64,000 nt of DNA from Kaistella yonginensis (GCF_030409525.1 NZ_JAUFQB010000058.1:1-64000), one strand, 5' to 3'. Shown: positions 18,629 to 27,223, counted from the first letter of the stretch. Notes: generated by a model from the sequence alone, not told the origin. Numbers and translations are program-made.

Positions 18629-18690
18629 GTAATTGGTTATGGGTGGCATTTGGTCGGTGCGCAATGATGTAATTCACGAATCTCAATCCA

Positions 18691-18716
18691 TCACCTAGCA
18701 CCTAGCACCCAGCGCC
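18691..18716. repeat. Degenerate 7-bp tandem repeat
   Basis: CACCTAG-CACCTAG-CACCCAG is an imperfect heptamer tandem in the hemW-murI gap. Nothing else is seen there apart from the murI promoter box. Confidence 0.5.
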
Positions 18717-18763
18717 CATCATTCCAACTGCTTCTTTTTGCTTTATACTTGACACTTTATTCG

Positions 18764-18771
18764 TATTTTTG
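18764..18771 (+). promoter_or_regulatory. -7 box of murI
   Basis: TATTTTTG matches TAnnTTTG exactly. It overlaps the most upstream possible TTG start (18769), which would place that codon upstream of the expected transcription start. This decides the start of murI in favour of 18787. Confidence 0.55.
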
Positions 18772-18786
18772 CAGAAATTTCTTCCT

Positions 18787-19617
18787 TTGAAAACTAAAAA
18801 ACCAGATTTCAGTCACCTTTCTGCAAACCAACCTATCGGGATTTTCGACTCTGGGGTGGGCGGACTCACCGTGGCTAAAGAGATTAAAAGATTGCTGCCC
18901 AACGAGAATTTGATTTATTTCGGAGATACCAAGCACCTCCCCTATGGTGAAAAATCCCGTGAAGCGATCGTTGGATACTCTACTAAAATCACTCAATTTC
19001 TGATGGATAAAAATTGCAAAGCGGTGGTTATCGCTTGCAATTCTGCTACAGCAAATGCTTTAAAAGAAGTCCTGGTATTGGTGGATTCCCGCGTGCCGGT
19101 TATAGATGTGATTAATCCCGTAGCTGAAAAAGTGGCTTACGAAATTCACAACAATGTGGGCGTGATTGCTACGAAAGCGACCGTTAACTCAGGATTGTAC
19201 AAAAAATCAATCCGTAAACACAATAAATTTATTAAGGTTGACGAATTGGCTACGCCATTATTGGTGCCGGCGATTGAAGAAGGTTTTAGAAATCATCCGA
19301 TTACGCATTCAATTATTTACAATTACCTGAGCAACAGTAAACTAAAAAACATCGAAACGCTTATTCTGGGCTGCACGCATTATCCGCTTTTGCTCAATGA
19401 AATCAAACAGTATTACGGAAACCGCGTTCGGGTCATCGATTCCCCAACTATTGTAGCGAATCAACTGAAAATGATTTTAGAAAAACATCATCTGTTGAAT
19501 GAGCAAAATCCCCACCCATCTTACCAGTTTTATCTTTCAGACATCACCAAAAACTTTGAAAAAATATCAAAGAAATTCTTTGGAAAAACCATTGATTTGG
19601 AACTGAAAGTATTGTAA
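18787..19617 (+). CDS. murI: Glutamate racemase
   Basis: The enzyme makes D-glutamate for peptidoglycan. Visible motifs are IGIFDSGVGGLTV, YFGDTKHLPYG, VIACNSATA (first catalytic Cys) and LGCTHYPLL (second catalytic Cys). The frame has no ATG near the N-terminus. I chose the TTG at 18787 (277 codons including stop, protein MKTKKPDF...) because the alternative TTG at 18769 lies within the promoter box. The gene ends 42 bp before the convergent rsmD. Length is normal for the family. Confidence 0.92.
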   Translation: MKTKKPDFSHLSANQPIGIFDSGVGGLTVAKEIKRLLPNENLIYFGDTKHLPYGEKSREAIVGYSTKITQFLMDKNCKAVVIACNSATANALKEVLVLVDSRVPVIDVINPVAEKVAYEIHNNVGVIATKATVNSGLYKKSIRKHNKFIKVDELATPLLVPAIEEGFRNHPITHSIIYNYLSNSKLKNIETLILGCTHYPLLLNEIKQYYGNRVRVIDSPTIVANQLKMILEKHHLLNEQNPHPSYQFYLSDITKNFEKISKKFFGKTIDLELKVL

Positions 19618-19658
19618 GAATTTGCTTTTCAGAGTTGAATTGTTTCGAATCTATTTTT

Positions 19659-20267
19659 CTAACCAAGAGGCGTTTCCGCTTCTGAATCAGGCATTTCTTC
19701 CGGTTGCACTTCGTTGGGTTTTAAGAAGGAAAAACTAACGTTTCCATATTTTCGGGTATCCGTTATGTTGGGATGTTCCAGTTTTGTTCGGCTTTGATGT
19801 TCCAGGATAAACACCCCATTTTCTTTCAGATAATTATTATTCAAGACCAAAGAAATCAATTCCTGATATTTCGCCACCTCCATTTCAAAGGGTGGATCAG
19901 CAACCACGATTTCGTAGCTTTTGCGGTTTCTGTTTTTCTTTAAATATTCAAAAACATCGGCACGCATGGCATTGACTTGCGCATCCATTTCAAGTTCTTC
20001 CGCAGTTGCATTGATGAAGCCGGCATGGCGGGCATTCATTTCTATGGATGATACATCTTTGCAACCACGCGAGGCAAATTCCAAAGAAATCGATCCAATT
20101 CCGGCAAAAAGATCAAGCACAGAAATAGAGGCATAATCATATCGGAAGCGGTTTTCAATAATACTGAAGAGGGCTTCTTTGGCAAAATCGGTGGTTGGTC
20201 GCACGTCGAAATTTTTCGGTGCGGAAATTCTTTTGGCTTTCCACTGGCCACTGATTATTCTGTACAT
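19659..20267 (-). CDS. rsmD: 16S rRNA (guanine-966-N2)-methyltransferase
   Basis: The 202-residue SAM-dependent methyltransferase has MYRIISGQWKAKRI at the N-terminus, VRPTTDFAKEALFSI, the SAM-binding LDLFAGIGSISLEF and the catalytic DPPF of motif IV (VVADPPFEM). The last 20 residues form an acidic tail. It follows DUF3822 on the same strand at 31 bp, an arrangement common in flavobacteria, and probably shares its transcript. Confidence 0.92.
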   Translation of the reverse strand: MYRIISGQWKAKRISAPKNFDVRPTTDFAKEALFSIIENRFRYDYASISVLDLFAGIGSISLEFASRGCKDVSSIEMNARHAGFINATAEELEMDAQVNAMRADVFEYLKKNRNRKSYEIVVADPPFEMEVAKYQELISLVLNNNYLKENGVFILEHQSRTKLEHPNITDTRKYGNVSFSFLKPNEVQPEEMPDSEAETPLG

Positions 20268-20298
20268 GAGGTTTGTTGTTTAGGTTACGTTTGAGAAG

Positions 20299-21021
20299 TT
20301 ATCTCGCATTCAAAAGAAAATTCTTCTTCGGAATATTATCGTAAACAATTTTTAAGTTTTTCACGAATTTCTTTAATTCTGAAATAAAGGTTTCATTTTC
20401 AGTCGTTTCCCCATATACGAAAAACTGGGTATCTGCAATTCCAAAGCCAATTTTACTTAAAGTAAACATTACAAAATAAAGAAAATCAACTTCTGAATTT
20501 ACATCTAAATTATTGTAAAGGATCACTTTTTTCCGGTCTAAGGCAAAAAACTCACACTGCTGATGATACAAATTGATGTGAATTTCTTTTTGGTGTTTTA
20601 CTGAAATCTGATTTAAAAACTGCTCGCCCGAGAAATTAAATTGAGTCGGAATACTCAGATTTTTAATTTTATGATAAAGGTCTTTTGGAAACGTATAATA
20701 AAACTGAATGCCAAATTTCTTATTAACAGACAGCATTAATTCTTCATAATCTTGGTCTGCAGGTGCGTTGTAGGCAATTAATTCGTAGCCCAAATCATGT
20801 TTTGAAAAACCCTCAGGCATCAATGTAAAATGATTCAAAGCAGAAATTACGGTAATCTCTTTGTATTTTTTCTGGGTTAAGATCTCATCAACCTTCGTTG
20901 AGAGCGCGTTTTCCGAAGATTCTTCGGTGACAAAAAACGAGTGTTCCTCAGAAACTGTTTTGTTTCTTGAAACTTGATATTGTACGCCGTCTTTGGTAAA
21001 AAGTAATTTTAGGTGTTCCAT
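20299..21021 (-). CDS. DUF3822 family protein
   Basis: This 240-residue protein matches the Bacteroidota DUF3822 family, which has an actin-like/ASKHA-type predicted fold but no assigned function. Seen segments are ISALNHFTLMPEGF, LYHQQCEFFALDRKKVILYN and the C-terminal repeat FVYGETTENETFISELKKF. It is encoded just upstream of rsmD, with which it is often paired. A TAAATTTG box lies 12 nt upstream, giving a very short leader. Confidence 0.8.
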   Translation of the reverse strand: MEHLKLLFTKDGVQYQVSRNKTVSEEHSFFVTEESSENALSTKVDEILTQKKYKEITVISALNHFTLMPEGFSKHDLGYELIAYNAPADQDYEELMLSVNKKFGIQFYYTFPKDLYHKIKNLSIPTQFNFSGEQFLNQISVKHQKEIHINLYHQQCEFFALDRKKVILYNNLDVNSEVDFLYFVMFTLSKIGFGIADTQFFVYGETTENETFISELKKFVKNLKIVYDNIPKKNFLLNAR

Positions 21022-21033
21022 GCTTTACGACCG

Positions 21034-21041
21034 CAAATTTA
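21034..21041 (-). promoter_or_regulatory. -7 box of the DUF3822-rsmD unit
   Basis: The minus strand reads TAAATTTG (TAnnTTTG), 12 nt before the start codon. Confidence 0.5.
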
Positions 21042-21084
21042 TTAAAATTAATCGGCTTTTGAAATTTTCTTATATTTCATCCAT

Positions 21085-21204
21085 ATGAGCAAAGTCATTC
21101 TCTTATCTCAGAGAGATTTGCTACTTTTACAAGAGTGTTTTAGTCTGCTTCAACACCAAAAACAGAAAAACCATTTTTTAATTATTAAAGTACATGTATT
21201 ATGA
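21085..21204 (+). CDS. Small 39-residue ORF coupled to the DUF6370 gene
   Basis: A 39-codon ORF (MSKVILLSQRDLLLLQEC...) begins at 21085 and its TGA overlaps the ATG of the next gene (ATGA at 21201-21204). The peptide is Leu/Gln-rich with a basic C-terminus. It has no signal peptide and matches no family I know. A near-consensus box (TATATTTC, 21072-21079) lies just upstream. Either it is a real small protein or a leader ORF that controls translation of the following gene. Confidence 0.35.
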   Translation: MSKVILLSQRDLLLLQECFSLLQHQKQKNHFLIIKVHVL

Positions 21205-21503
21205 AAAGAATCTTATTCGCATTCTTATTGTTATTTTCAGTAAGTATTTTTGCTCAGAAAATTCAAAATCAAACTGTAGATGCAGCTTGCGCCATGTGTC
21301 AATTCAAAGTAAAAACCGATAAAGGCTGCGCCATGGCTGTAAAAATCAATGGCAAAGTGTTCGTCGTTGAAGGCATTAACAAAAAAGAATTTGGAGAAAT
21401 GCACTCCGATGATGGTTATTGCAAAATCATGAAAAAAGCAGTAGTTAGCGGCGAAATCAAAAAAGGAAAATTTTACGCGACTAGTTTTAAATATGTTGAT
21501 TAG
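21201..21503 (+). CDS. DUF6370 family secreted cysteine-rich protein
   Basis: The 100-residue protein has a signal peptide (ILFAFLLLFSVSIFAQ), then AACAMCQFKVKTDKGCAMAV with three closely spaced cysteines and a fourth in GYCKIMKKAV. This pattern matches the small DUF6370 family of Bacteroidota. The CxxC pair suggests metal binding or disulfide chemistry in the periplasm, but no function is established. It overlaps the preceding 39-codon ORF by 4 bp. Confidence 0.75.
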   Translation: MKRILFAFLLLFSVSIFAQKIQNQTVDAACAMCQFKVKTDKGCAMAVKINGKVFVVEGINKKEFGEMHSDDGYCKIMKKAVVSGEIKKGKFYATSFKYVD

Positions 21504-21600
21504 GTTTTAGTTGGTAGGTAATGGGTGATCAATAATAGGCAATCGGGCCTTTTGAACTGCTTGCCTATTTCCAAAGACGTAAAACCTTCTGCCTATTTAT

Positions 21601-22095
21601 TTACCTAAAAAAAACCAATACTGTACCGGATTGATGGTGCAGTATTTCTTTATTTTGAAATTCTATATTGGTTTGGCTTTTCAAAACATCGACTACCATT
21701 TGCTGCAAAACACCCTCTCCGATTCCGTGGATGATTTCTAATTTTTTCAGTTTATTTTTACGGCAATAATCAAGGGTCGCCAGCAATTTTTCCTTCTGAA
21801 GAAAAAGCCGCTCAAAAGAATTATAATCACCCGGCTTCTTCACCAAATGCTGGAAATGTAAATCCAAAATCAATGGCTTTTTATCGTGCTTTTTAGAAAT
21901 AAGTTTGGTTGGTTCTCGTTTTTGTACCGTGGAGATTTGATCGTAAATCTCTGCTTGTTGCAGAACCAATTCGGTGGCCTTAAATTCATAAGAAAAACCG
22001 TGTTCATCTTCGATCACCACTTTTTCTCCTTTAAAATTTTTAATGGTTCCTTTTAGGTTATCATCAATCACTGAAACCAAATCTCCTATTTTCAT
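21601..22095 (-). CDS. Smr-domain (MutS2 C-terminal-like) protein
   Basis: The protein has about 164 residues. An N-terminal beta-rich segment (MKIGDLVSVIDDN, EHGFSYEF) resembles a KOW/Tudor-like fold, and a C-terminal Smr domain shows LDLHFQHL and the active HGIGEGVL loop. Smr domains are nucleases or RNA-binding modules. I chose 22095; a start at 22104 is possible, while the longer frame to 22185 runs through a near-consensus promoter box (TATTTTCG at 22112-22119, minus). It lies downstream of the Pif1-like helicase at 181 bp. Confidence 0.82.
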   Translation of the reverse strand: MKIGDLVSVIDDNLKGTIKNFKGEKVVIEDEHGFSYEFKATELVLQQAEIYDQISTVQKREPTKLISKKHDKKPLILDLHFQHLVKKPGDYNSFERLFLQKEKLLATLDYCRKNKLKKLEIIHGIGEGVLQQMVVDVLKSQTNIEFQNKEILHHQSGTVLVFFR

Positions 22096-22276
22096 GCTTT
22101 GCATTATTTGGCGAAAATAAGAAAATTGAATGGGATGATCATAAAAGTACGAGCATTGAATAGAAAAGCAAAACACCAATTTCAAGCGTGAAATTTAATT
22201 TTTTTTCTTAATAGCATGCTTAAATTTGCATTTAAAAAAGAAATTCATTAAAAATTGAAGATCTCATCAGTACATT

Positions 22277-24397
22277 TTACTTTGATTTTTTATGGATAAA
22301 ATGATTTAGCAATAAACGAATTTCATTGAACTCAAAATCATTTGGTAAGGCTCTTTTCCAGTCGTTTAAGGTTTCATGTGGATTTTTCTTAAACTCTTTC
22401 TCAAAAGTTTTAATTTTATCTTTATCGAAAATCCGGGTTAAATCCAATAAACCTTGCTCTGCAAATTTAGCAAGATGCCCAAAAATAGTTTCGGTTACCA
22501 AACCTCTTTCCTTTGCAATTTCAGGAATCGTTTTGCCCTCTTCAAACAACTGAAAAGTTAAAATATGAGAAGGGATTTTGGCGACTTTTGTAGAAATGGT
22601 CATGTTATTTTCGGTATTAAAAAGCGGAACTTCCAACAAATAAACTTTCTTTAAATCATTCAGGTAATCTTCCATATCATCCAGAAAAACACGGAAATCT
22701 TCGTTGTACTCCTTGAGTCCTTTGGTACCCTTATTTTCGGAATAGAAATCGAGTAATGGTTGAAAAACTTCCAGATTGATTTTGGTAAAAAAGAAATTAA
22801 CTGCGCCTTTTGCTTTGGTTTCAATTTCGGTCCACGTTTCATCACCATTGATAAATTTCTGGGTTTTCTGTATCATGATTTTATCGAATTTCTGATAAAC
22901 TTTTCCAAACTCCTCAATTTTAGGCTTGATGTTTTGGTACAAAAAAGCGGCTTTATTTTTATCAAGTGCTTTGCTGGTTTTGGTTGTTTGGAACCATTTT
23001 TCTAAATAATTTTTGAACCACAAACAATCTAATCTGCTGATCACTTTTTTAATGCTGTAATCGTATTTCTCGGTTTGAAGAATCTCCTCTACTTTTTCAT
23101 TGGCATTGGTTGCATCCTGAAACTGGGCAACCCGGCGATCTGCAAAAATAACATTCGGTGTAATTTTCGATTTTAGGACAATTCCCTCCAAGGTTCGGCA
23201 GCGCGAAAGAGCCACATAAACCTGTCCGGAAGCGAAGGATTTTCCGGCATCAATAATCAAACGGTCAAAAGTTAAACCTTGTGATTTATGAATCGTCACC
23301 GCCCAAGCCAGGCGAATTGGATATTGTTGAAAACTGCCCAGAACATCTTCGGTAATGTTTTTCTCGGCATCTAAGCCGTATCTTTTTTGTTCCCAAGTTT
23401 CTTTCTTTAAGGTAAAAACCTCCTCATCTCCATCGATGAGTACCGTGATTTCTTTTTGATCCAAGCTCATCACTTCCGCCAATTTCCCGTTGAAATATCG
23501 TTTATCACTGCTGGCATCATTTCGAATGAACATGACCTGAGCGCCCACTTTTAGCTGCAACTCTTCTTCATTTGGATATTGATTTTCACTGAAGTTCCCG
23601 ATAATTTCGGCCGAATAAACGTAGGCTTTTCCTTTAAGGTCGGCCAGTTTTTTCTGATTGATTTCATCGGCCATTCTGTTGTGAGAAGTCAAATACACAT
23701 AAGGCTCATCCGTGGGTTCAAAGTCGGGAATATACCGGTCATTCAAGGTATCGAAATCAATATCACCGACTGCTCCATCTCGGATATCATTTAAAATATC
23801 CAAAAATATTTCATCCTTTTGCCGGTAAACCGTGGTCAGTTCAATGGTGATTAATGGCATTTCTTTTAAAGCATAACTTTCAAAGAAAAAGGGTGATTTA
23901 TAATATTGACCTAAAAAATGCTCATCTCGCACGACGGGTGGAAGCTGGTACAAATCGCCGATAAATAACATTTGAACGCCCCCAAATTTCTGCTGATTCC
24001 GACGAACAGACCGCAGGGAAAAATCCATCATATCCAACACATCAGCCCGCAACATCGAAACCTCATCGATGATTATAATTTCTATTTCGCGCAGCAGTTT
24101 AAGTTTGTCTTTTCGGTATTTAAAATGCTGCATTAGATCGGCAATATTATTTCCAAAATTACTGTCGATTCGATCGGTCGTAGGAATAAATGTTCTCAAA
24201 GGAAGCCCAAACATAGAATGTATCGTCACGCCACCTGCGTTGATGGCAGCAATGCCCGTGGGGGCAACTACGATGTGTTTCTTTTGGGTTTTTTTTACAA
24301 ATTCGTTGAGAAAAGTTGTTTTTCCTGTTCCCGCTTTTCCGGTCAAAAAGATACTGCGGTTGGTATGTTCGGCTAAATTAAAGAGAGATGGGTCCAT
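22277..24397 (-). CDS. Pif1-type helicase with C-terminal helix-turn-helix region
   Basis: The 706-residue protein has an SF1B helicase core: Walker A GKAGTGKT (20-27), Walker B IIIIDEVSML (about 110-119), GDLYQLPPV, VYRQKDE, and the UvrD_C_2-type end AWAVTIHKSQGLTFD with YVALSRCR. After about residue 440 comes an extra region of low similarity, and a winged-helix/HTH-like segment (about 620-660, ILTFQLFEEGKTIPEIAKE) lies near the C-terminus. This layout is common in Bacteroidota. It likely unwinds DNA in repair or replication-fork processing. The start codon is 4 nt after a perfect -7 box, so the mRNA may be leaderless. Confidence 0.88.
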   Translation of the reverse strand: MDPSLFNLAEHTNRSIFLTGKAGTGKTTFLNEFVKKTQKKHIVVAPTGIAAINAGGVTIHSMFGLPLRTFIPTTDRIDSNFGNNIADLMQHFKYRKDKLKLLREIEIIIIDEVSMLRADVLDMMDFSLRSVRRNQQKFGGVQMLFIGDLYQLPPVVRDEHFLGQYYKSPFFFESYALKEMPLITIELTTVYRQKDEIFLDILNDIRDGAVGDIDFDTLNDRYIPDFEPTDEPYVYLTSHNRMADEINQKKLADLKGKAYVYSAEIIGNFSENQYPNEEELQLKVGAQVMFIRNDASSDKRYFNGKLAEVMSLDQKEITVLIDGDEEVFTLKKETWEQKRYGLDAEKNITEDVLGSFQQYPIRLAWAVTIHKSQGLTFDRLIIDAGKSFASGQVYVALSRCRTLEGIVLKSKITPNVIFADRRVAQFQDATNANEKVEEILQTEKYDYSIKKVISRLDCLWFKNYLEKWFQTTKTSKALDKNKAAFLYQNIKPKIEEFGKVYQKFDKIMIQKTQKFINGDETWTEIETKAKGAVNFFFTKINLEVFQPLLDFYSENKGTKGLKEYNEDFRVFLDDMEDYLNDLKKVYLLEVPLFNTENNMTISTKVAKIPSHILTFQLFEEGKTIPEIAKERGLVTETIFGHLAKFAEQGLLDLTRIFDKDKIKTFEKEFKKNPHETLNDWKRALPNDFEFNEIRLLLNHFIHKKSK

Positions 24398-24401
24398 TGG
24401 T

Positions 24402-24409
24402 CAAATTTA
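24402..24409 (-). promoter_or_regulatory. -7 box abutting the Pif1-like start codon
   Basis: The minus strand reads TAAATTTG, exactly TAnnTTTG, and its last base is 4 nt before the ATG. The expected transcription start therefore coincides with the start codon. Confidence 0.55.
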
Positions 24410-24563
24410 AGAAAATTGAAAACAATGCTGATCATGAAAAACACCGTATTTCATTTCAGAAATCCCGGCATCGATTTGATTTAAAAATAATGAAATTGCT
24501 GGATCATCAAGCAGGAGAAATGAAGTAAAAATGAGCGTGATTACAATATTCTAAAAAAGACTG

Positions 24564-24571
24564 TATTTTTG
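24564..24571 (+). promoter_or_regulatory. -7 box of the lipoprotein gene at 24594
   Basis: TATTTTTG, followed by CATCG, matches TAnnTTTG exactly and lies 22 nt before the start codon. Confidence 0.55.
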
Positions 24572-24593
24572 CATCGAAAAGAAAATATTTATC

Positions 24594-25055
24594 ATGAGAA
24601 TTGTCCTAATTATTACGATTTCAATTTTAACCGTTATTTCATGTTCCTCTAAAAAGAAATTTACAGAGGTGGAAACCTTACCAAAAGACATTGCACTGAA
24701 GCCTCATAACCACTTTACCCAGGAAGATGACCAAGCTCAAATGAAGAAGCTCATCAATGAAATTGACTCTCTGATCAATACGGAAACGTGCACGGATGCT
24801 GCTGAATGGAAATTTTCTGCGATTGGCTCCAAAGCTTGTGGTGGACCCAACTCTTATATTGCCTATCCCGTAAAATTAGAAAACGCAATTTTGCCAAAAA
24901 TCGCAGAATTCACCTCAATGCAAAGTGCTTTTAATATGAAGTATGGCTTAATGTCTGATTGTGCCATGGTTCTGCCGCCAGCCGAAATCAAATGCGACAA
25001 CGGAAAAGCGATTTTGATTGGCCATCAGTCGGAAGAAAAAGAGGTAGTGGAGTAA
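24594..25055 (+). CDS. Hypothetical lipoprotein
   Basis: This 153-residue protein has a clear lipobox (ILTVISC, Cys17) and so should be anchored in a membrane facing the periplasm. The mature part has four cysteines (TCTDAAEW, SKACGG, DCAMVL, IKCDNG) that could form two disulfides. I do not recognise a family; similar short lipoproteins with SKACGGP occur in flavobacteria, where they are unannotated. It is monocistronic with its own promoter and converges with the frameshifted gene that follows. Confidence 0.65.
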   Translation: MRIVLIITISILTVISCSSKKKFTEVETLPKDIALKPHNHFTQEDDQAQMKKLINEIDSLINTETCTDAAEWKFSAIGSKACGGPNSYIAYPVKLENAILPKIAEFTSMQSAFNMKYGLMSDCAMVLPPAEIKCDNGKAILIGHQSEEKEVVE

Positions 25056-25067
25056 ACTTAAATTATT

Positions 25068-25483
25068 TCATTCTTGAACCAATTCATAAATTAACTTATT
25101 TTCATTTTTAGAAATGAAAATATAATCTTCTTCTATTTCCGAGTTTTTGGCATTTTCTTTAAAAAATCCTTCGCTATTTTCTCGGTATTCTATAAATAAA
25201 GTTGGATATTTTTCGATGAGAATATTGATACTATCAGATTTCTCTTTAAATTCTTTTGCCAATCTCAATTTATCATTGTTTGAAATTTTCAACTCAAATC
25301 GTTGGTAAAAATCGCCAATTGCCCATGTTGTTTTATGTTCGACAATTTCGAAATCATCTTTTAATTCAATATTATTTGGCAGTAAGAGTTCCCGAGCGTT
25401 TGCCTTTGAAAAAACAGAAAACCCACTGGAATCCCAATGAACATAATCAATAAAATTGTCGAGAATATAATATCTTCAATCAT
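25068..25483 (-). pseudogene. Frameshifted membrane-anchored hypothetical protein
   Basis: An ATG at 25483 opens a 40-codon frame that encodes a membrane helix (IFSTILLIMFIGIPVGFLFF) and stops at 25361. A second frame is open from 25475 to 25068 without an ATG and encodes a coherent charged domain (ARELLLPNNIELKDDF, then HKTTWAIGDFYQRFEL) ending in ENKLIYELVQE. Adding one base to the A6 run at 25409-25414 joins them as LFFSKANARE into one protein of about 138 residues. So it is a single gene with a one-base deletion, real or a homopolymer sequencing error. It begins 7 bp after the carbonic anhydrase gene. The family is unknown to me. Confidence 0.65.
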
Positions 25484-25489
25484 GGATTA

Positions 25490-26005
25490 TCATTCCATAT
25501 ACCAACTCGAATATTTCACGTAATTATTCGCGATCCGCTCTACTTCTCCTTCCAGTAATTCCGCAGAAATATCTTTAATTTTTCGTGCGGGTGTTCCGGC
25601 CCACACTTCACCCGGTTTAATATGAGTTCCCTGGATCACCACTGAACCGGCACCCACAATCGAGTTGCTTTCTACCAAACAATCGTCCATTACAATGGCT
25701 CCCATTCCGATTAGCACGTTATCCTGAATGGTGCAACCGTGAACGATGGCGTTGTGCCCTATCGAAACATTATCACCAATGATGAGTGGGAATTTTTCGT
25801 AGGTGCAATGCAACATGGCATTATCCTGCACATTTACTTTATCGCCCATTTTAATAAAATGAACATCGCCGCGAATTACTGCATTATACCAAATGCTGCA
25901 TGCTGTTCCCATGGTGACATCGCCAATGATGGTTGCGGTTTCTGCTAAAAAAGTGTTTTCTCCGATTTGCGGAGTTTTTCCTAATAATTCTTTTATAAGT
26001 GCCAT
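25490..26005 (-). CDS. Gamma-class carbonic anhydrase-like hexapeptide protein (YrdA-type)
   Basis: The 171-residue protein is a left-handed beta-helix of hexapeptide repeats. The putative metal ligands His66 (MLHCTYE), His84 and His89 (GHNAIVHG) match the three zinc histidines of gamma carbonic anhydrases and YrdA/PaaY. Hydratase activity is uncertain in this subfamily. Length is typical. The downstream broken gene may share its transcript. Confidence 0.88.
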   Translation of the reverse strand: MALIKELLGKTPQIGENTFLAETATIIGDVTMGTACSIWYNAVIRGDVHFIKMGDKVNVQDNAMLHCTYEKFPLIIGDNVSIGHNAIVHGCTIQDNVLIGMGAIVMDDCLVESNSIVGAGSVVIQGTHIKPGEVWAGTPARKIKDISAELLEGEVERIANNYVKYSSWYME

Positions 26006-26162
26006 GCTAATTATGCTAATTATGTTAATTTAATAAGTTGCTCATTTCTTGATTTAAGCAAATAAAATAAATCATATTGATTTTGGATTTTTTTAATTTA
26101 AATAATATTACGCTTATTGACAAGGTCTAATATATCCTTGATGAAATCTAAATTCTTATCCG

Positions 26163-26170
26163 TATTTTTG
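26163..26170 (+). promoter_or_regulatory. Promoter of the Nfu-type gene
   Basis: TATTTTTG is an exact TAnnTTTG match 22 nt before the start codon, with a TTG at 26138-26140 upstream (22-bp gap), slightly longer than the usual 19-21. Confidence 0.55.
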
Positions 26171-26192
26171 TACTCAAATTTAAGAAATTAAA

Positions 26193-27071
26193 ATGAAACC
26201 AATTATTATAGAGCCCACAGAAAACCCAAAAGTAATGAAGTTTGTAGCCGATTACAACTTAATTCCTGGTTCTCTGGAACTCGATCGAGATTCTGAAATC
26301 GCAGAAATCCCTTTAGCACAAAAACTTTTTCAATATCCCTTCGTAGAAAGAATTTTTATCACTGCGAATTTTATTGCGTTGGCAAAGCAGGATGGCGTAG
26401 ATTGGGAAAATGTAGTGGAACCGTTAAAAGGAATTATCGCAACAGAATTAGAGGCTAATCCGCGTGTTTATCGTCAGAAGCAAAAAGAGGAATATATGAT
26501 TTATGCAGAAATGACCCCAAATCCGATGGTGATGAAATTCGTTTCAAATACCTTGTTGCTTGATGGTTTTATTGAAGTGAAATCCCGAGAAGAAGCTGTA
26601 GATATTCCCTTGGCACAAGCTATTTTTGAAGAATATGATTTTGCCAAAGAAGTTTTTATTTCTGATCATTTTGTCGCGGTGACCAAAAATGTTTCCGTAG
26701 AATGGCATGAAGTAATGGTTTCGGTACGAGGCTTTGTCGCTGATTATCTGCAAAATGGTGGCGTAATTTCTAAGGCAACACCGCAGAAACATGCAAGCCC
26801 AGCTTCCACAATTATGAACCGAGAATACAATGAAGAGGAGCAGAAGATATCTGATATTTTGAATGAATATGTCGCTCCTGCAGTGGAAGGCGATGGTGGT
26901 AAAATTTCCTTAATGGAATATGATCCAGAAACCAAAACTGCAAAAATGTTATTACAAGGTGCTTGCTCTGGCTGCCCAAGCTCCACGGCAACTTTGAAAG
27001 GTGGAATTGAAAATATCTTAAAACAGTTCTTGCCGGAATTGGTGGAAAAGGTAGAAGCGGTAAATGGTTGA
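26193..27071 (+). CDS. Nfu-type iron-sulfur cluster carrier with two Nfu_N domains
   Basis: The 292-residue protein has two consecutive Nfu_N-like domains (about 3-95 and 105-200; compare NPKVMKFVADY with NPMVMKFVSNT, and EIPLAQKLF with DIPLAQAIF), then a C-terminal NifU domain. The cluster-binding CxxC is C258-x-x-C261 in GACSGCPSS. Such proteins carry assembled Fe-S clusters to target enzymes. The duplicated N-terminal domain appears to be an internal tandem duplication. Downstream hemH is separated by a dispersed repeat element. nadA, hemW and perhaps hemH would be Fe-S clients in this window. Confidence 0.9.
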   Translation: MKPIIIEPTENPKVMKFVADYNLIPGSLELDRDSEIAEIPLAQKLFQYPFVERIFITANFIALAKQDGVDWENVVEPLKGIIATELEANPRVYRQKQKEEYMIYAEMTPNPMVMKFVSNTLLLDGFIEVKSREEAVDIPLAQAIFEEYDFAKEVFISDHFVAVTKNVSVEWHEVMVSVRGFVADYLQNGGVISKATPQKHASPASTIMNREYNEEEQKISDILNEYVAPAVEGDGGKISLMEYDPETKTAKMLLQGACSGCPSSTATLKGGIENILKQFLPELVEKVEAVNG

Positions 27072-27127
27072 AAGTTGAAGAGGGATAAAATTTTTAAACC
27101 TGCTCATCTTATAAAAGTGTAACTGAA

Positions 27128-27223
27128 TTGCGCCCCGACTTGAACGGAGCTCTTTTTATAATTACCGCAGGAGCGGGAGTTATAAAAAAGCGGGAGTGGA
27201 AGGCGGATCTAGGCGCCCAAATA
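27128..27223. repeat. Dispersed structured element, copy A
   Basis: The element starts TTGCGCCCCG, continues TTGAACGGAGCTCTTTTT, and ends with AAAAAAGCGGGAGTGGAAG and GGCGCCCAAATA. In between, ATAA and TTAT extend the T/A arms into a hairpin. It ends 9 bp before the hemH start codon, so it forms the hemH leader or promoter context. Copies B and C share the ends but not the centre. Confidence 0.75.

Noticed and set aside
18691-18716. CRISPR-like array
   Set aside because: Seven-base tandem units without spacers are not a CRISPR; no cas genes are in the window.
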